Source: Rhodobacterales bacterium HTCC2255 (GTDB taxonomy: Bacteria; Pseudomonadota; Alphaproteobacteria; Rhodobacterales; Rhodobacteraceae). From it: 64,000 bases of DNA. Each line of letters begins with the position of its first letter. The first letter of the stretch is position 1. Shown here piece by piece: positions 15,475-25,890 of the stretch. The translations under genes were made by a program, and so were the position numbers. The notes beneath the pieces are model-generated. The model made no database searches, was not told the origin of the DNA, and saw only the letters and a program-made list of their open reading frames with translations. Location: assembly GCA_000153745.1 (NCBI GenBank), contig DS022282.1, forward strand, positions 1,879,161-1,943,160, in the 5' to 3' direction.

Positions 15475-17357
15475 ACTGTTTTGCCAGATTTTTTAATTTT
15501 ATCAGAACGTATTTGATTAGGCATAGGGCCATATGAGTTTTCACCTAGGGACAAAGCTTTCTTCATTATGTCCCGCGCAATTGGAGCTGCTTTTCTTGAA
15601 CCTGCACCGCCATGTTCTACTATTACTGATATTGAATAGCGTGGGTTTTTGTATGGTGCATATCCTACAAATAATGCATGATCTCTGCGGTTCCAGGGAA
15701 GATCCTCATTTTTGGTAACACCACCCTCACGCTCTTTTTTGCTAATGAACCTTACTTGACTGGTTCCAGTTTTTCCTGCCATCTTATATTTTTCATCAAT
15801 CCTAGAACTAAATGCTGTCCCTCTAGGATGGTTTGAAACATCATACATACCAGTTCGAATAAGATTTAGATGCTCAGTTTTAAAATTTAACTTTTGATTT
15901 TCATTTATGAAAGTAGATTTATTGTCAATCATGTTCAACATTCGTGGTTGAAGGATTAATCCAGATGCTAATCTGGCGGTCATTGTTGCGAGTTGTAGGG
16001 GAGAAGCAAGCACAAAACCCTGACCAATTCCTGCATTAGCAGTATCACCAATAAACCAATCTTGTTTTTTATTTTTCCGTTTCCACTGTTTTGTTGGCAT
16101 GAGACCAGTCCGTACTGCAGGCAGTGGTAAATCATGTTTAATGCCCAAGCCAAGGGCTTTTGCAGTTTCTGTTATTTTTTCAATGCCGACTCTTATTGCA
16201 ATATCATAAAAGAAAACATCACAAGAATATCGCAATGCTTCTCTTAATGATACCTTACCGTGTCCACCTTTTCGCCAACAATGAAATTTTCTACCGTTTA
16301 TATCTTTGTGACCTGGACAAAAGATTTCTTCGTTCTTGTTTATTACTCCATCTGTTAATGCTGCAAGCGCAACAACCATTTTAAAAGTTGAGCCTGGTGG
16401 GTACAAACCCTGAACTGTTTTGTTTGCTAATGGACGATATTTATTATCGTTCAATGCCTCCCAATCAGATACTGAAATACCATTTACAAATTTATTTGGA
16501 TCAAATGTTGGTGCTGATGCAAGTGCCAATACATCGCCGTTGTTAACATCCATGACAACAGCTGCAGAACTTTCTCCTTGCATGCGTTCAGTAGCAAATC
16601 TCTGCAAATCATGTCCAATAGTGAGTTGTAAATTAACCCCAGGCGAGCCTGATTGATCTTTTAAAACTCGCATAACTCGGCCAACTGAATTCACTTCTAT
16701 AGTCTTATAGCCAGCCTTACCTCGAAGTGGTTTCTCAACTTTTGCTTCTATCCCATTTTTGCCAATTTGGAATCTTGGAATAAGGAGTAGTGGGTCTTTG
16801 TCATTAATTTGTGATAAATCATAATCACTAACTGGTCCAACATATCCAATGACATGTGCAAAATCTGCTCCAATTGGATATTTTCTATTCAATCCCAATT
16901 TTGGAATAATTCCAGGTAATGATGGAGAATTTGCAGAAACAGCAGCAATATGCTCCCATTCAAGTCCTGTAGCAACGGTTACTGGTACAAAAGCTCTTCT
17001 ACGAGATAGTTCCTTTAAGATTTCTGAAATTCTTATTTTTGAAAGTGGAATTAATTCTGCGAGACGATTTAATACTGCTTCAGGATCAGTTGCTTGTTCA
17101 CGAATAATTTCAATAGTATAGACTTGACGGTTTAGTGCTAATGTATTTCCTGAACGGTCATATATTATGCCTCGTGAAGGTGGTTGTAAGCGAATATTAA
17201 TTCTATTTTCTTCAGCGAGTAATCGGAATTTATCAGACTCTTTAACTCCAAGCTGGTTCATTCGCCAAGCAAGTGTGCCTGCTAATCCCAATTGCATTCC
17301 AGCCAATAATAAAGCCCGCCTTCTAAAGCGTCTTGGCGTTTTGAGAGGAAGATTCAT
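15471..17357 (-). CDS. mrdA: Penicillin-binding protein 2 (transpeptidase)
   Basis: This 628-aa class B PBP crosslinks peptidoglycan in the elongasome. It has an N-terminal membrane anchor (RRALLLAGMQLGLAGTLAW) and a pedestal domain, then the transpeptidase domain. The active-site motifs are present: STFK in YPPGSTFKMV (acyl-enzyme serine), SCD in RYSCDVFFY and KTG in AGKTGTSQV. The length is usual for PBP2. It lies between mreD and rodA with 4-nt overlaps on both sides, so all these proteins are probably made in step. Confidence 0.95.
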   Translation of the reverse strand: MNLPLKTPRRFRRRALLLAGMQLGLAGTLAWRMNQLGVKESDKFRLLAEENRINIRLQPPSRGIIYDRSGNTLALNRQVYTIEIIREQATDPEAVLNRLAELIPLSKIRISEILKELSRRRAFVPVTVATGLEWEHIAAVSANSPSLPGIIPKLGLNRKYPIGADFAHVIGYVGPVSDYDLSQINDKDPLLLIPRFQIGKNGIEAKVEKPLRGKAGYKTIEVNSVGRVMRVLKDQSGSPGVNLQLTIGHDLQRFATERMQGESSAAVVMDVNNGDVLALASAPTFDPNKFVNGISVSDWEALNDNKYRPLANKTVQGLYPPGSTFKMVVALAALTDGVINKNEEIFCPGHKDINGRKFHCWRKGGHGKVSLREALRYSCDVFFYDIAIRVGIEKITETAKALGLGIKHDLPLPAVRTGLMPTKQWKRKNKKQDWFIGDTANAGIGQGFVLASPLQLATMTARLASGLILQPRMLNMIDNKSTFINENQKLNFKTEHLNLIRTGMYDVSNHPRGTAFSSRIDEKYKMAGKTGTSQVRFISKKEREGGVTKNEDLPWNRRDHALFVGYAPYKNPRYSISVIVEHGGAGSRKAAPIARDIMKKALSLGENSYGPMPNQIRSDKIKKSGKTV

Positions 17358-17893
17358 GTTCTATTCCTTATGGAATATGAGATACTTTTTTCTGTTTTTT
17401 TAACTTGAAATACAATTCTAACAAAAATTACAACAATTGGGTACATAAAGATATCCACTCCTATTTGTTGAAGTGTTTCTATCCAACCGTTTCTTTCAGA
17501 TAACGAAAGTATCAGTAGTATTTCTTTTAATAGGCTAGCAAAAAATAATATAATAGAAATTACAAGCCATTCACTTAAGAATAACATTTCTACAAAAGCA
17601 GGGCGATTTCGTCTAACAAATTCAGTTATAATCAATACTAAAAAAGTGTTTAAACCTAATGGTTTCGTTAATAAAAAATCACTCAAAATAAATGTTAAAA
17701 AAATGAGCCAAAACGGCACATAATCCGGACTACGTATAATTAATATTAATGTAATTAATAGTGTTGTTTCAGGCAGCAGAATATTTGTAGGTAACAATGT
17801 GATTGGTGATAATAAAATAAAAAGGCCAAGTACGAAAATAAAAAAAAATAGAAATTGATTTAATATAATTCTGTATCTGTAGTTTTTAATCAT
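17354..17893 (-). CDS. mreD: Rod-shape-determining protein MreD
   Basis: This 179-aa, strongly hydrophobic protein has about five to six membrane helices. Sequence conservation in this family is low, so the call rests on size, hydrophobic pattern, the motif LLTKPLGLNTFLVLIITEFVRR near residue 78, and its exact place between mreC and the PBP2 gene. MreD is an inner-membrane partner of MreC in the elongasome. It overlaps mreC by 8 nt and mrdA by 4 nt. Confidence 0.88.
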   Translation of the reverse strand: MIKNYRYRIILNQFLFFFIFVLGLFILLSPITLLPTNILLPETTLLITLILIIRSPDYVPFWLIFLTFILSDFLLTKPLGLNTFLVLIITEFVRRNRPAFVEMLFLSEWLVISIILFFASLLKEILLILSLSERNGWIETLQQIGVDIFMYPIVVIFVRIVFQVKKTEKSISYSIRNRT

Positions 17894-18770
17894 CAGTATT
17901 TGCCTTGGTTAATTCAGGGCCTATTAAACGACTAGGTTGGTTGATTGGTGCATTAGGAGAGTGTCTGATTATTCTGAGATATTCAAGACCACTAAAATTA
18001 GCTGACAACTGAGCTTTGAGTTGATTTGAGTTATCAAGAGATACTTGGCCTATAAGTAAATTAGCTGGGAAAACTCCACCATCTCCAGATGTTAATATTC
18101 TATCACCAGGCTGTACTTGTTTATTGTTTTCTATGAATAACAAACTGGGCTGTATTGTATTATTACCTGAAAGAATTGCACGTTGATTAGATGGTTTAAT
18201 CAAGACTGGGACATTACTAGATGTATCTGTCAGAAATAATATTCGTGAAGTATTCTTTCCAACGCCAGCAATTCGTCCAACTAATCCCAACCCATCCATA
18301 GCTGCCCAACCCTCGATGATGCCATCCGATATGCCTAAATTTATTATAGCTGATTGTCTAAATAGGCTTCCACTATCTACCAATATCTTTCCTGAAATAT
18401 AGTTAAGCTTTGGATTTAGCTTAACATTATTTAAATCTAATAAGCGGGCATTTTCTTGTTCAAGCTGCAAGGCAGCTTCACGCCATGATCTCATTTTTTG
18501 TAATTCATCACGTAATTCTTGGTTTTGATCATAAAGTCGTTTGTAACTTTGAAAATTTTGCACCATTTGAGATGCTTTGGTTACTGGTGCCATTGCCCAA
18601 TCTAAATTGGGAACAATCTTATCAATAACAGAAATTCTTATAAGTTCTGCACGTGGATTATCAATTCGCCATAATATAAAAAAACAAAATGATATCAGAA
18701 TGATTGCCGCCATACCTACAAAGGCTAGCGGTTTAATGAACTTTCCATCTTCGTGCTTTTTATCTATCAA
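17886..18770 (-). CDS. mreC: Rod-shape-determining protein MreC
   Basis: This 294-aa bitopic membrane protein has a short cytosolic N-terminus, one membrane helix (FVGMAAIILISFCFFILW), and a coiled coil around residues 70-108 (QNQELRDELQKMR, LEQENARLLDLNN). It continues into a periplasmic beta-rich domain with GLVGRIAGVGKNTSRILFLT, which is typical of MreC. It links cytosolic MreB to the periplasmic PBP2. Start ATG 18770 lies 23 nt after the mreB stop. Confidence 0.93.
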   Translation of the reverse strand: MIDKKHEDGKFIKPLAFVGMAAIILISFCFFILWRIDNPRAELIRISVIDKIVPNLDWAMAPVTKASQMVQNFQSYKRLYDQNQELRDELQKMRSWREAALQLEQENARLLDLNNVKLNPKLNYISGKILVDSGSLFRQSAIINLGISDGIIEGWAAMDGLGLVGRIAGVGKNTSRILFLTDTSSNVPVLIKPSNQRAILSGNNTIQPSLLFIENNKQVQPGDRILTSGDGGVFPANLLIGQVSLDNSNQLKAQLSANFSGLEYLRIIRHSPNAPINQPSRLIGPELTKANTDD

Positions 18771-18793
18771 TTTTTATTCCAAGTTGAATTTAA

Positions 18794-19849
<1,056 letters not shown>

Positions 19850-20002
19850 TTATTTTAAATTAATCATTTAATAAATTATACTTATTCAAAGATTATATTG
19901 AAAGCGAAGACTTTCTATTCCCCTTGATGAAGTGTTCTTTAGGCCAATTAATGCTTACATAATGAATTAGTTCAAACGAAATAATAACATATATGCAAAA
20001 AA

Positions 20003-21535
20003 TTAATTTGGGGCAGTTTTTTCACGTCGAACTAAAAGTTTGTTAAGCGCATTAACATATGCTTTTGCGCTTGCTACAACAGTATCAGTATCTGCAGATT
20101 GTCCAGTTACTATTTTGCCATTTTCTTCCATTCTTACAGAAACCGTTGCTTGAGCATCTGTCCCCTCAGTAACTGCATGTACTTGATATAGCTGCAGATG
20201 TGCTTGATGTGGGAATAAAGCTTGAACAGCTTTAAATACAGCATCGACAGGGCCATCACCAATTGCTTTATGGCTGTATTCGACCTTATCAATAATTAAA
20301 GCTAATGAAGCAGTTTGTGGTCCTTCAGTGCCACATGTAACTTGAAGTGACTTTACTTGAATTGTGTCGTTTGCTGAATTTGTTTCCTCATCTGATACCA
20401 ATGCTAACAAATCATCGTCATAAACTTCTTTTTTGCGATCAGCTAAAGCTTTGAAACGTACAAATACATCTTTAAGTTGATTGTCACCCAAATCATATCC
20501 AAGATCTTTCAACTTTGATCTAAGTGCTGCTCGACCTGAGTGTTTTCCCATTACTAGATTTGTTTCTGACAAACCGATATCTTCTGGACGCATAATTTCA
20601 AAAGTATCTGCTGATTTTAACATGCCATCTTGATGAATACCGCTTTCATGGGCAAAAGCATTTTTGCCAACTATGGCTTTATTATATTGTACTTGAAAAC
20701 CTGAAACAGTTGCTACGCGGCGGCTTATATTCATTAATTTTGTTGAATCAATCATAGTTTTATATGGCATTATATCGTTACGCACTCTCAAAGCCATTAC
20801 AACTTCTTCAAGAGCTGTATTGCCTGCTCGTTCACCTAATCCGTTTATGGTGCATTCGATTTGTCTTGCTCCACCAGTAATAGCAGCAAGAGCATTTGCG
20901 GTGGCCATACCTAGGTCGTTATGGCAATGGGTAGCAAAAATAATCTGGTCAGCGCCTGGCACGCGTTCAATAAGCATGCGTATTATATCGGCACTCTCAG
21001 ATGGTGCGGTATAACCAACAGTATCTGGAATATTTATTGTATTAGCCCCTGCTTTTATTGCAGTTTCAACTGTACGGCATAAATAGTCTTCTTCTGTGCG
21101 AGTTGCATCCATCGGTGACCATTGAACGTTTGGGCATAGATTTCGAGCATGACTAACTGTGTCGTGAATGCGCTCAACCATTTCATCCATTGTAAGATTA
21201 GGTATTGCTCTATGTTGGGGGCTTGTTCCTATAAATGTATGAATACGAGGGTTCACGCCGTTCTTTACAGCTTCCCAACATCTATCAATATCTTTATAAA
21301 CAGCTCTTGATAAGCCGCAGACCTGTGCATTTTTGGTATTAGATGCAATTTCAGACACAGCCTTAAAATCACCTTCAGATGCGATTGGAAAACCAGCTTC
21401 AATAATATCGACGCCCATATCATCAAGCATTCCTGCAATTTCTAACTTTTCGTTGTGGCTCATAGTTGCGCCAGGAGATTGCTCACCGTCACGAAGTGTT
21501 GTGTCAAATATTAATACGCGATCTTGTTTTGTCAT
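20003..21535 (-). CDS. leuA: 2-isopropylmalate synthase
   Basis: This 510-aa enzyme condenses acetyl-CoA with 2-oxoisovalerate, the first committed step of leucine synthesis. The N-terminal DRE-TIM barrel has FDTTLRDGEQSPGATM (residues 10-25) and the metal-binding HCHNDLGMATAN near residue 203. The C-terminal regulatory domain, where leucine binds in this family, runs from about residue 390 to the end. A GAGG site precedes the ATG. Upstream lies a Leu-rich leader peptide and RNA stems (see 21647-21787), pointing to control by leucyl-tRNA level as well as by feedback inhibition. Confidence 0.96.
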   Translation of the reverse strand: MTKQDRVLIFDTTLRDGEQSPGATMSHNEKLEIAGMLDDMGVDIIEAGFPIASEGDFKAVSEIASNTKNAQVCGLSRAVYKDIDRCWEAVKNGVNPRIHTFIGTSPQHRAIPNLTMDEMVERIHDTVSHARNLCPNVQWSPMDATRTEEDYLCRTVETAIKAGANTINIPDTVGYTAPSESADIIRMLIERVPGADQIIFATHCHNDLGMATANALAAITGGARQIECTINGLGERAGNTALEEVVMALRVRNDIMPYKTMIDSTKLMNISRRVATVSGFQVQYNKAIVGKNAFAHESGIHQDGMLKSADTFEIMRPEDIGLSETNLVMGKHSGRAALRSKLKDLGYDLGDNQLKDVFVRFKALADRKKEVYDDDLLALVSDEETNSANDTIQVKSLQVTCGTEGPQTASLALIIDKVEYSHKAIGDGPVDAVFKAVQALFPHQAHLQLYQVHAVTEGTDAQATVSVRMEENGKIVTGQSADTDTVVASAKAYVNALNKLLVRREKTAPN

Positions 21536-21646
21536 TTCATACCTCGTCTCTAATGTTCTATACGCGATGCTTAAGTATACTATATTTTTTCATATAAAAG
21601 CGGCAGTATTAATAGAGCTATATTTTTTATTTTCTTTTAAGATTAT

Positions 21647-21787
21647 TTGGCGCATTGTCTATCCCCTGAGCTTTGCGCCCAAAAAGATGAACGCTCAGAG
21701 GAAGCTCAGTAATAAGAGTGCAGATAATGCTAAAAGTGCATTATGCGTGATTGCTTCAGGAGCTTGTATTGTTTTTACATTTACCAT
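21647..21787 (-). promoter_or_regulatory. Candidate leucine attenuator (leader RNA) of leuA
   Basis: In the minus-strand transcript, CTGAGCTT (21709-21702, inside the leader's last codons) can pair with AAGCTCAG (21673-21666). A second stem pairs TTGGGCGCA (21682-21674) with TGCGCCAA (21654-21647), with one bulged G. The two stems interleave, so they cannot form together in a simple fold, which is the logic of an attenuator. A further hairpin, ATAATGC/GCATTAT (21724-21744), lies within the Leu codons. No U-tract follows the second stem, so the control may not be a classical intrinsic terminator; translation control or Rho are alternatives. Confidence 0.6.
21695..21787 (-). CDS. leuL: Leucine-rich leader peptide upstream of leuA
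   Basis: A 30-codon ORF begins at ATG 21787-21785 and ends at TGA 21697-21695, too short for normal gene calling. Its last 13 codons read L-L-A-L-S-A-L-L-L-L-S-F-L, so eight are leucine, using CTT, TTA, CTC and CTG. Such a run just before leuA is what is expected of an attenuation leader: ribosomes stall there when charged leucyl-tRNA is short. The weak point is translation initiation, because the only purine-rich site (TAGG) sits 2 nt from the ATG. The opposite-strand reading (35 codons from 21688) looks like its shadow. Confidence 0.72.
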   Translation of the reverse strand: MVNVKTIQAPEAITHNALLALSALLLLSFL

Positions 21788-21922
21788 GGCCTAACAATAC
21801 TTGATTTAAACAAGATTGAAAGCCTTAATAAACAATTCTTATAATAAAATTTTAATTAAGTGGTTTTCTCTTATTAAAAATCTATTTATCAATATTATAG
21901 TAATAAAAGATATAACGTTAAA

Positions 21923-22621
21923 ATGAATGAAAATCATACTTTCAACCCAATTTGCAGAGCTTTAATAATAGGCGCTTCAGGTGGAATAGGTTCAGCTCTA
22001 CCAAAAGCAATAAACACTGCATATGGGATAACTGATATTGTAAAAATTTCACGCTCTGATGATGGTCTAGATATTACAAATGAGGATAGTATTAAGGATA
22101 TTTTTAAAAATTTAGATGGAGAGTTTGAATTAATTTTTGTAACCACCGGTGCATTAGAAATTAATGGTGTTGGGCCTGAAAAAACAATTTTACAAATGAC
22201 ACCAGAAAATCTTCGTGCGCATTTTGAAATAAACACTTTAGGTCCAGCTTTATTAATTAAACATTTACACAAATTATTACCAAAAAATCGCAGAGGCATT
22301 TTAACCGTGTTAACTGCAAGAGTCGGATCAATAGGTGATAATAATTTAGGTGGGTGGATAAGTTACCGCACTTCTAAAGCTGCTGTTCATCAAATAATTA
22401 GAACTTCGGCATTGGAGATAAAAAACAAGTATAAGGAGTCAATTTGTATAGCCTTACATCCTGGCACTGTTAAAACTAGTCTTACTCAGAAATATGTTGG
22501 TAAGCACCCAAGTGTTTCACCAGATCAATCTGCAAAGAATATCTTGAATGTAATTAATTCTTTATCTCAAGAAGATACTGGTAATTTTTTCGACTGGGCG
22601 GGAAATAAAGTGGAATGGTAA
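21923..22621 (+). CDS. Short-chain dehydrogenase/reductase, CsgA/C-factor-like
   Basis: This 232-aa Rossmann protein has the nucleotide-binding motif IIGASGGIGSALPKA at about residues 15-29 and the catalytic YxxxK as YRTSKAA near residue 152. A conserved Asn appears in FEINTLGPALL. The short length and the C-terminal LHPGTVKTSLTQKY match the C-factor-like SDR subgroup, whose substrates are generally unknown. It is a single gene between the leuA leader (divergent) and the MORN gene (convergent). No good ribosome-binding site is visible before the ATG. Confidence 0.82.
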   Translation: MNENHTFNPICRALIIGASGGIGSALPKAINTAYGITDIVKISRSDDGLDITNEDSIKDIFKNLDGEFELIFVTTGALEINGVGPEKTILQMTPENLRAHFEINTLGPALLIKHLHKLLPKNRRGILTVLTARVGSIGDNNLGGWISYRTSKAAVHQIIRTSALEIKNKYKESICIALHPGTVKTSLTQKYVGKHPSVSPDQSAKNILNVINSLSQEDTGNFFDWAGNKVEW

Positions 22622-22642
22622 AAAGATTTTTACTAATTTGAA

Positions 22643-23980
22643 TTACATCAGAGGTGTTTTTTCTTTTCCATTATCCCATATGCCTTTGAAGACTCTTCCT
22701 GATATGTAAATCATTTTGCCGACGCCATGTGGTTGAGCTTTTTTTAAGTAGCCAGAGTATACATTTCCATTATTATAGGTTGCTTTTCCAAGTCCAGTAA
22801 TTTCGCCATCAGTCCACTCACCAATATATTTAAAATCATTTGCCAACTTTAATTCACCTTTTCCATGTGGGCGTCCTGCTACAAAAGCTCCATTATAAGT
22901 TGATCCATCAGGTTGGATTTCTAACCCAATCCCTTGCTTTAAACCTTCATACCAATCACCATCGTAAGAATGGCCATCGAGGTAAATAATTTTCCCCTTA
23001 CCATGATTTTTTGCATCTTTAAAAGCTCCTTCATAAACAGTGCCGTTTGCAAAAATCACTTTCCCAGGACCTTCAATTCTACCATTAACCCAGTTTCCCG
23101 AATAACTACCACCGTTTGCATAGTTTAATTTTCCGATGCCGTGAGGCTTTCCAGCTAAAAAATTTCCAAAGTATATTGAGCCATCTATGTAAAAAGATTT
23201 TGCAATTCCTTGAACTATATCATTTTGCCATTTGCCATCAATTATATGGCCACTTTTACTAGTGAATACTCCATCTCCATGTCGCTTCCCTTGACGAAAG
23301 TCACCTTTGTAGGTCTCACCATTAATCTTTTTCAAAATACCATTCCCTGAGAAACGATCATTAATCCATTCACCATCATAAGTGGTGCCGTTTGTATATT
23401 TAATGGTTCCTATGCCATATTTTTTACCATTTAAGATATTGCCAGAATAAACACTTTTATCTTTATATGTGACATCCGCAGTTCCTGTTTGTCTTCCATA
23501 TAACCAATCTCCATTATATTTTATGCCTGAAGGTGTTGTCAGAAGGCCTTTCCCATGATGTTGGGCATCTTTAAATTCCCCAACATAGATTGATCCATCT
23601 GCATAAATAGCAGTTCCGCTGCCTAGAATTTCACCATTTACCCATTCACCTTCATAAACGCCACCATCATTAAATTCTATTTTACCATTACCGTTAGGCT
23701 CACCATTAAAGAATTGCCCACTATAAATTGACCCATTTGGATATTTTGCTTTCCCACGCCCCTCGATTTCACCGTCTATCCAGTATCCAGTATAAGTGAA
23801 ACCATTTGGCGATGTGTAAGTAGCAAGACCGTGACGTACACCGTTTTTAAATGTACCTTCATAAATGCTTCCATCATCATATTGTTTTAAAATTACTTTA
23901 TTTTCCGCCCAAATAGGTGTGGCAACAAACATTAAAGCTTTCAAAGTGATACAAACGATTAGTGTTTTGATTCTCGACAT
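22643..23980 (-). CDS. Exported MORN-repeat protein
   Basis: This 445-aa protein starts with a Sec signal peptide (hydrophobic ITLKALMFVATPIWA, probable cleavage after AWA-type WAE near residue 26). The rest is almost only MORN repeats with a strict 23-residue period of the form DGSxYxGxFxxGxxHGxGxxxx. I count 17 full repeats and a partial eighteenth. MORN repeats fold into an extended beta-hairpin solenoid and often bind lipids or act as scaffolds; a bacterial periplasmic role is unknown. There is no catalytic domain. It is probably a single-gene unit with its own promoter. Confidence 0.9.
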   Translation of the reverse strand: MSRIKTLIVCITLKALMFVATPIWAENKVILKQYDDGSIYEGTFKNGVRHGLATYTSPNGFTYTGYWIDGEIEGRGKAKYPNGSIYSGQFFNGEPNGNGKIEFNDGGVYEGEWVNGEILGSGTAIYADGSIYVGEFKDAQHHGKGLLTTPSGIKYNGDWLYGRQTGTADVTYKDKSVYSGNILNGKKYGIGTIKYTNGTTYDGEWINDRFSGNGILKKINGETYKGDFRQGKRHGDGVFTSKSGHIIDGKWQNDIVQGIAKSFYIDGSIYFGNFLAGKPHGIGKLNYANGGSYSGNWVNGRIEGPGKVIFANGTVYEGAFKDAKNHGKGKIIYLDGHSYDGDWYEGLKQGIGLEIQPDGSTYNGAFVAGRPHGKGELKLANDFKYIGEWTDGEITGLGKATYNNGNVYSGYLKKAQPHGVGKMIYISGRVFKGIWDNGKEKTPLM

Positions 23981-24131
23981 TGGTTATCCCTATTTATCGT
24001 AACAAAGCATTATAATTCTCCTTAGACTCTAAAACTAAGTAAAACTAGGGGCAATCGATTTAATTGTGCACTTTTAAAGATTGGAAACTCTGCTACATAT
24101 AAAAATAAGAAAAATAATCAAAGGACACCCG

Positions 24132-25790
24132 ATGACCAAAGAATTTAAGCTTACCATGGCTCAACTTAATGCAAGTGTAGGGGACTTTGATGGTAATTTA
24201 AATAAAGCACGAGATGCATATTCTATAGCATGTAAAGAAGGTGCTGATATGCTCGCTTTTCCTGAAATGTTTTTAACTGGTTATCAAACTCAAGATTTAG
24301 TTCAAAAAAGTGCTTTTGTTGAAGATGCACAATCCAAATTGATTGAATTTGCAAAAGAATGTTCAGATGGTCCAACAATTGGAATTGGAGTTCCACTTCA
24401 AGATGGAGATAAAGTTTACAATGCGTATGCCATATTACAAAATGGTAAAATTATAACACAAATTCGCAAGCATCATTTGCCAAATTACAAAGTATTTGAT
24501 GAAAAACGTGTTTTTGATAGTGGTGAAATTCATGGTCCATATGTTGTGAATGGCGTTAGAATTGGATCCCCAATTTGTGAAGATGCATGGTTTCCTGATG
24601 TTTGTGAAACATTAGAAGAAACAGGTGCTGAGATTTTGATAAGCCCAAATGGATCACCTTACTATCGTGGTAAGTTTGATAAACGTATATCATTAATGGT
24701 AAGTAGGGCAGTGGAAAACAATCTCCCAATGGCTTATTTGAATCTTGTGGGTGGTCAGGATGATCAAGTCTTCGATGGAGGCTCATTCGTTATAAACTCA
24801 GATGGTGCTTTAGCACTTCAAATGCCATTATTTGAAGAAAACATTGAGACAATTACTTTCAAGAGAACTCAAGATAGGTGGGTGGCCCAAGAAGGTAAAA
24901 AAGCCTCATACCCTGACCATTGGGAACAAGATTATCATGTTATGGTTTTAGCTCTAAGAGATTATATGAAAAAAACTGGCTTTAAAAAAGCCCTTCTTGG
25001 AATGTCCGGTGGTATTGACTCTGCTCTTGTAGCAGCAATCGCATGTGATGCTTTAGGTTCTGAAAATGTGCGATTGGTAATGCTTCCTTCAAAATATACA
25101 AGTCAAAATAGCTTAGACGATGCAGCAAACTGTGCAAACTTATTGAAAGCTAAAATACAAACAATCCCAATATCTGATAGTTTTAATTCGGTATTGAAAA
25201 CATTAGAGCCAATCTTTGAAGGGCTTGATGAAGATACAACTGAAGAGAATATTCAGTCAAGATTGCGTGGTTTATTATTGATGGGTTTGTCTAATAAGTT
25301 CAATGAAATGCTTCTCACCACTGGGAATAAGTCGGAAGTTTCTGTTGGTTATTCAACAATTTATGGCGATATGGCAGGTGGGTTTAACCCAATAAAAGAT
25401 TTATACAAAGTGCGTGTATTTGAAACTTCTAGATGGCGAAATAATAATTATTTCTCATGGATGAAAGGTTCAAGAGGTGAAGTTATACCAAATGAAATAA
25501 TACAAAAGCCCCCAACCGCTGAATTAAGAAATGATCAAAAAGACTCAGATAGTTTGCCAGATTATGAAATTCTTGATGGAATTTTGGAGATGCTAATGGA
25601 TAATGATGCTTCTGTTGCTGATTGTGTTGTTGCAGGGTACGAACTAAGTGATGTGAAACATGTTGAAAAATTATTGTATCTTTCTGAATACAAGCGGTTC
25701 CAGTCAGCGCCAGGAACAAGGCTGTCTTTGAAAGCCTTTTGGTTAGACAGACGTTATCCAATTGCAAATAAATGGCGAGATAATAAATAA
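24132..25790 (+). CDS. nadE: Glutamine-dependent NAD+ synthetase
   Basis: This 552-aa two-domain enzyme makes NAD+ from nicotinate adenine dinucleotide. The N-terminal nitrilase-type glutaminase has its Glu (FPEMFLTGYQ), Lys (IRKHHLPNY) and Cys (SPICEDAWFP). The C-terminal synthetase has the ATP P-loop SGGIDSALVAA. I chose ATG 24132 because AAGG lies 7 nt before it and the protein then begins like homologs (MTKEFKLTMAQLNASVGDF). The longer frame from TTG 24081 adds 17 unlikely residues. It stands alone on the plus strand. Confidence 0.95.
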   Translation: MTKEFKLTMAQLNASVGDFDGNLNKARDAYSIACKEGADMLAFPEMFLTGYQTQDLVQKSAFVEDAQSKLIEFAKECSDGPTIGIGVPLQDGDKVYNAYAILQNGKIITQIRKHHLPNYKVFDEKRVFDSGEIHGPYVVNGVRIGSPICEDAWFPDVCETLEETGAEILISPNGSPYYRGKFDKRISLMVSRAVENNLPMAYLNLVGGQDDQVFDGGSFVINSDGALALQMPLFEENIETITFKRTQDRWVAQEGKKASYPDHWEQDYHVMVLALRDYMKKTGFKKALLGMSGGIDSALVAAIACDALGSENVRLVMLPSKYTSQNSLDDAANCANLLKAKIQTIPISDSFNSVLKTLEPIFEGLDEDTTEENIQSRLRGLLLMGLSNKFNEMLLTTGNKSEVSVGYSTIYGDMAGGFNPIKDLYKVRVFETSRWRNNNYFSWMKGSRGEVIPNEIIQKPPTAELRNDQKDSDSLPDYEILDGILEMLMDNDASVADCVVAGYELSDVKHVEKLLYLSEYKRFQSAPGTRLSLKAFWLDRRYPIANKWRDNK

Positions 25791-25890
25791 ATATTGGTAT
25801 CTAAATTTAAAAATATTTTAGAATGCCTTATGCCCCTTGGAGTCTTTACTAAATCAGTCTAATAAATTTCAAACAATAAAAGAGATTATA

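Noticed and set aside
21688..21792. Plus-strand 35-codon frame starting MNAQRKLSNKSADNAKS, opposite the leucine leader
   Set aside because: It is the exact complement of the Leu-rich leader and the stems. Its composition follows from those. It has no neighbour or known family to support it, whereas the minus-strand reading fits leuA control.
22643..23980. Periodic DNA that might suggest a CRISPR array or satellite
   Set aside because: The period is 69 nt, stays in one reading frame and encodes MORN repeats. Units are diverged at DNA level and there are no constant repeats with unique spacers.
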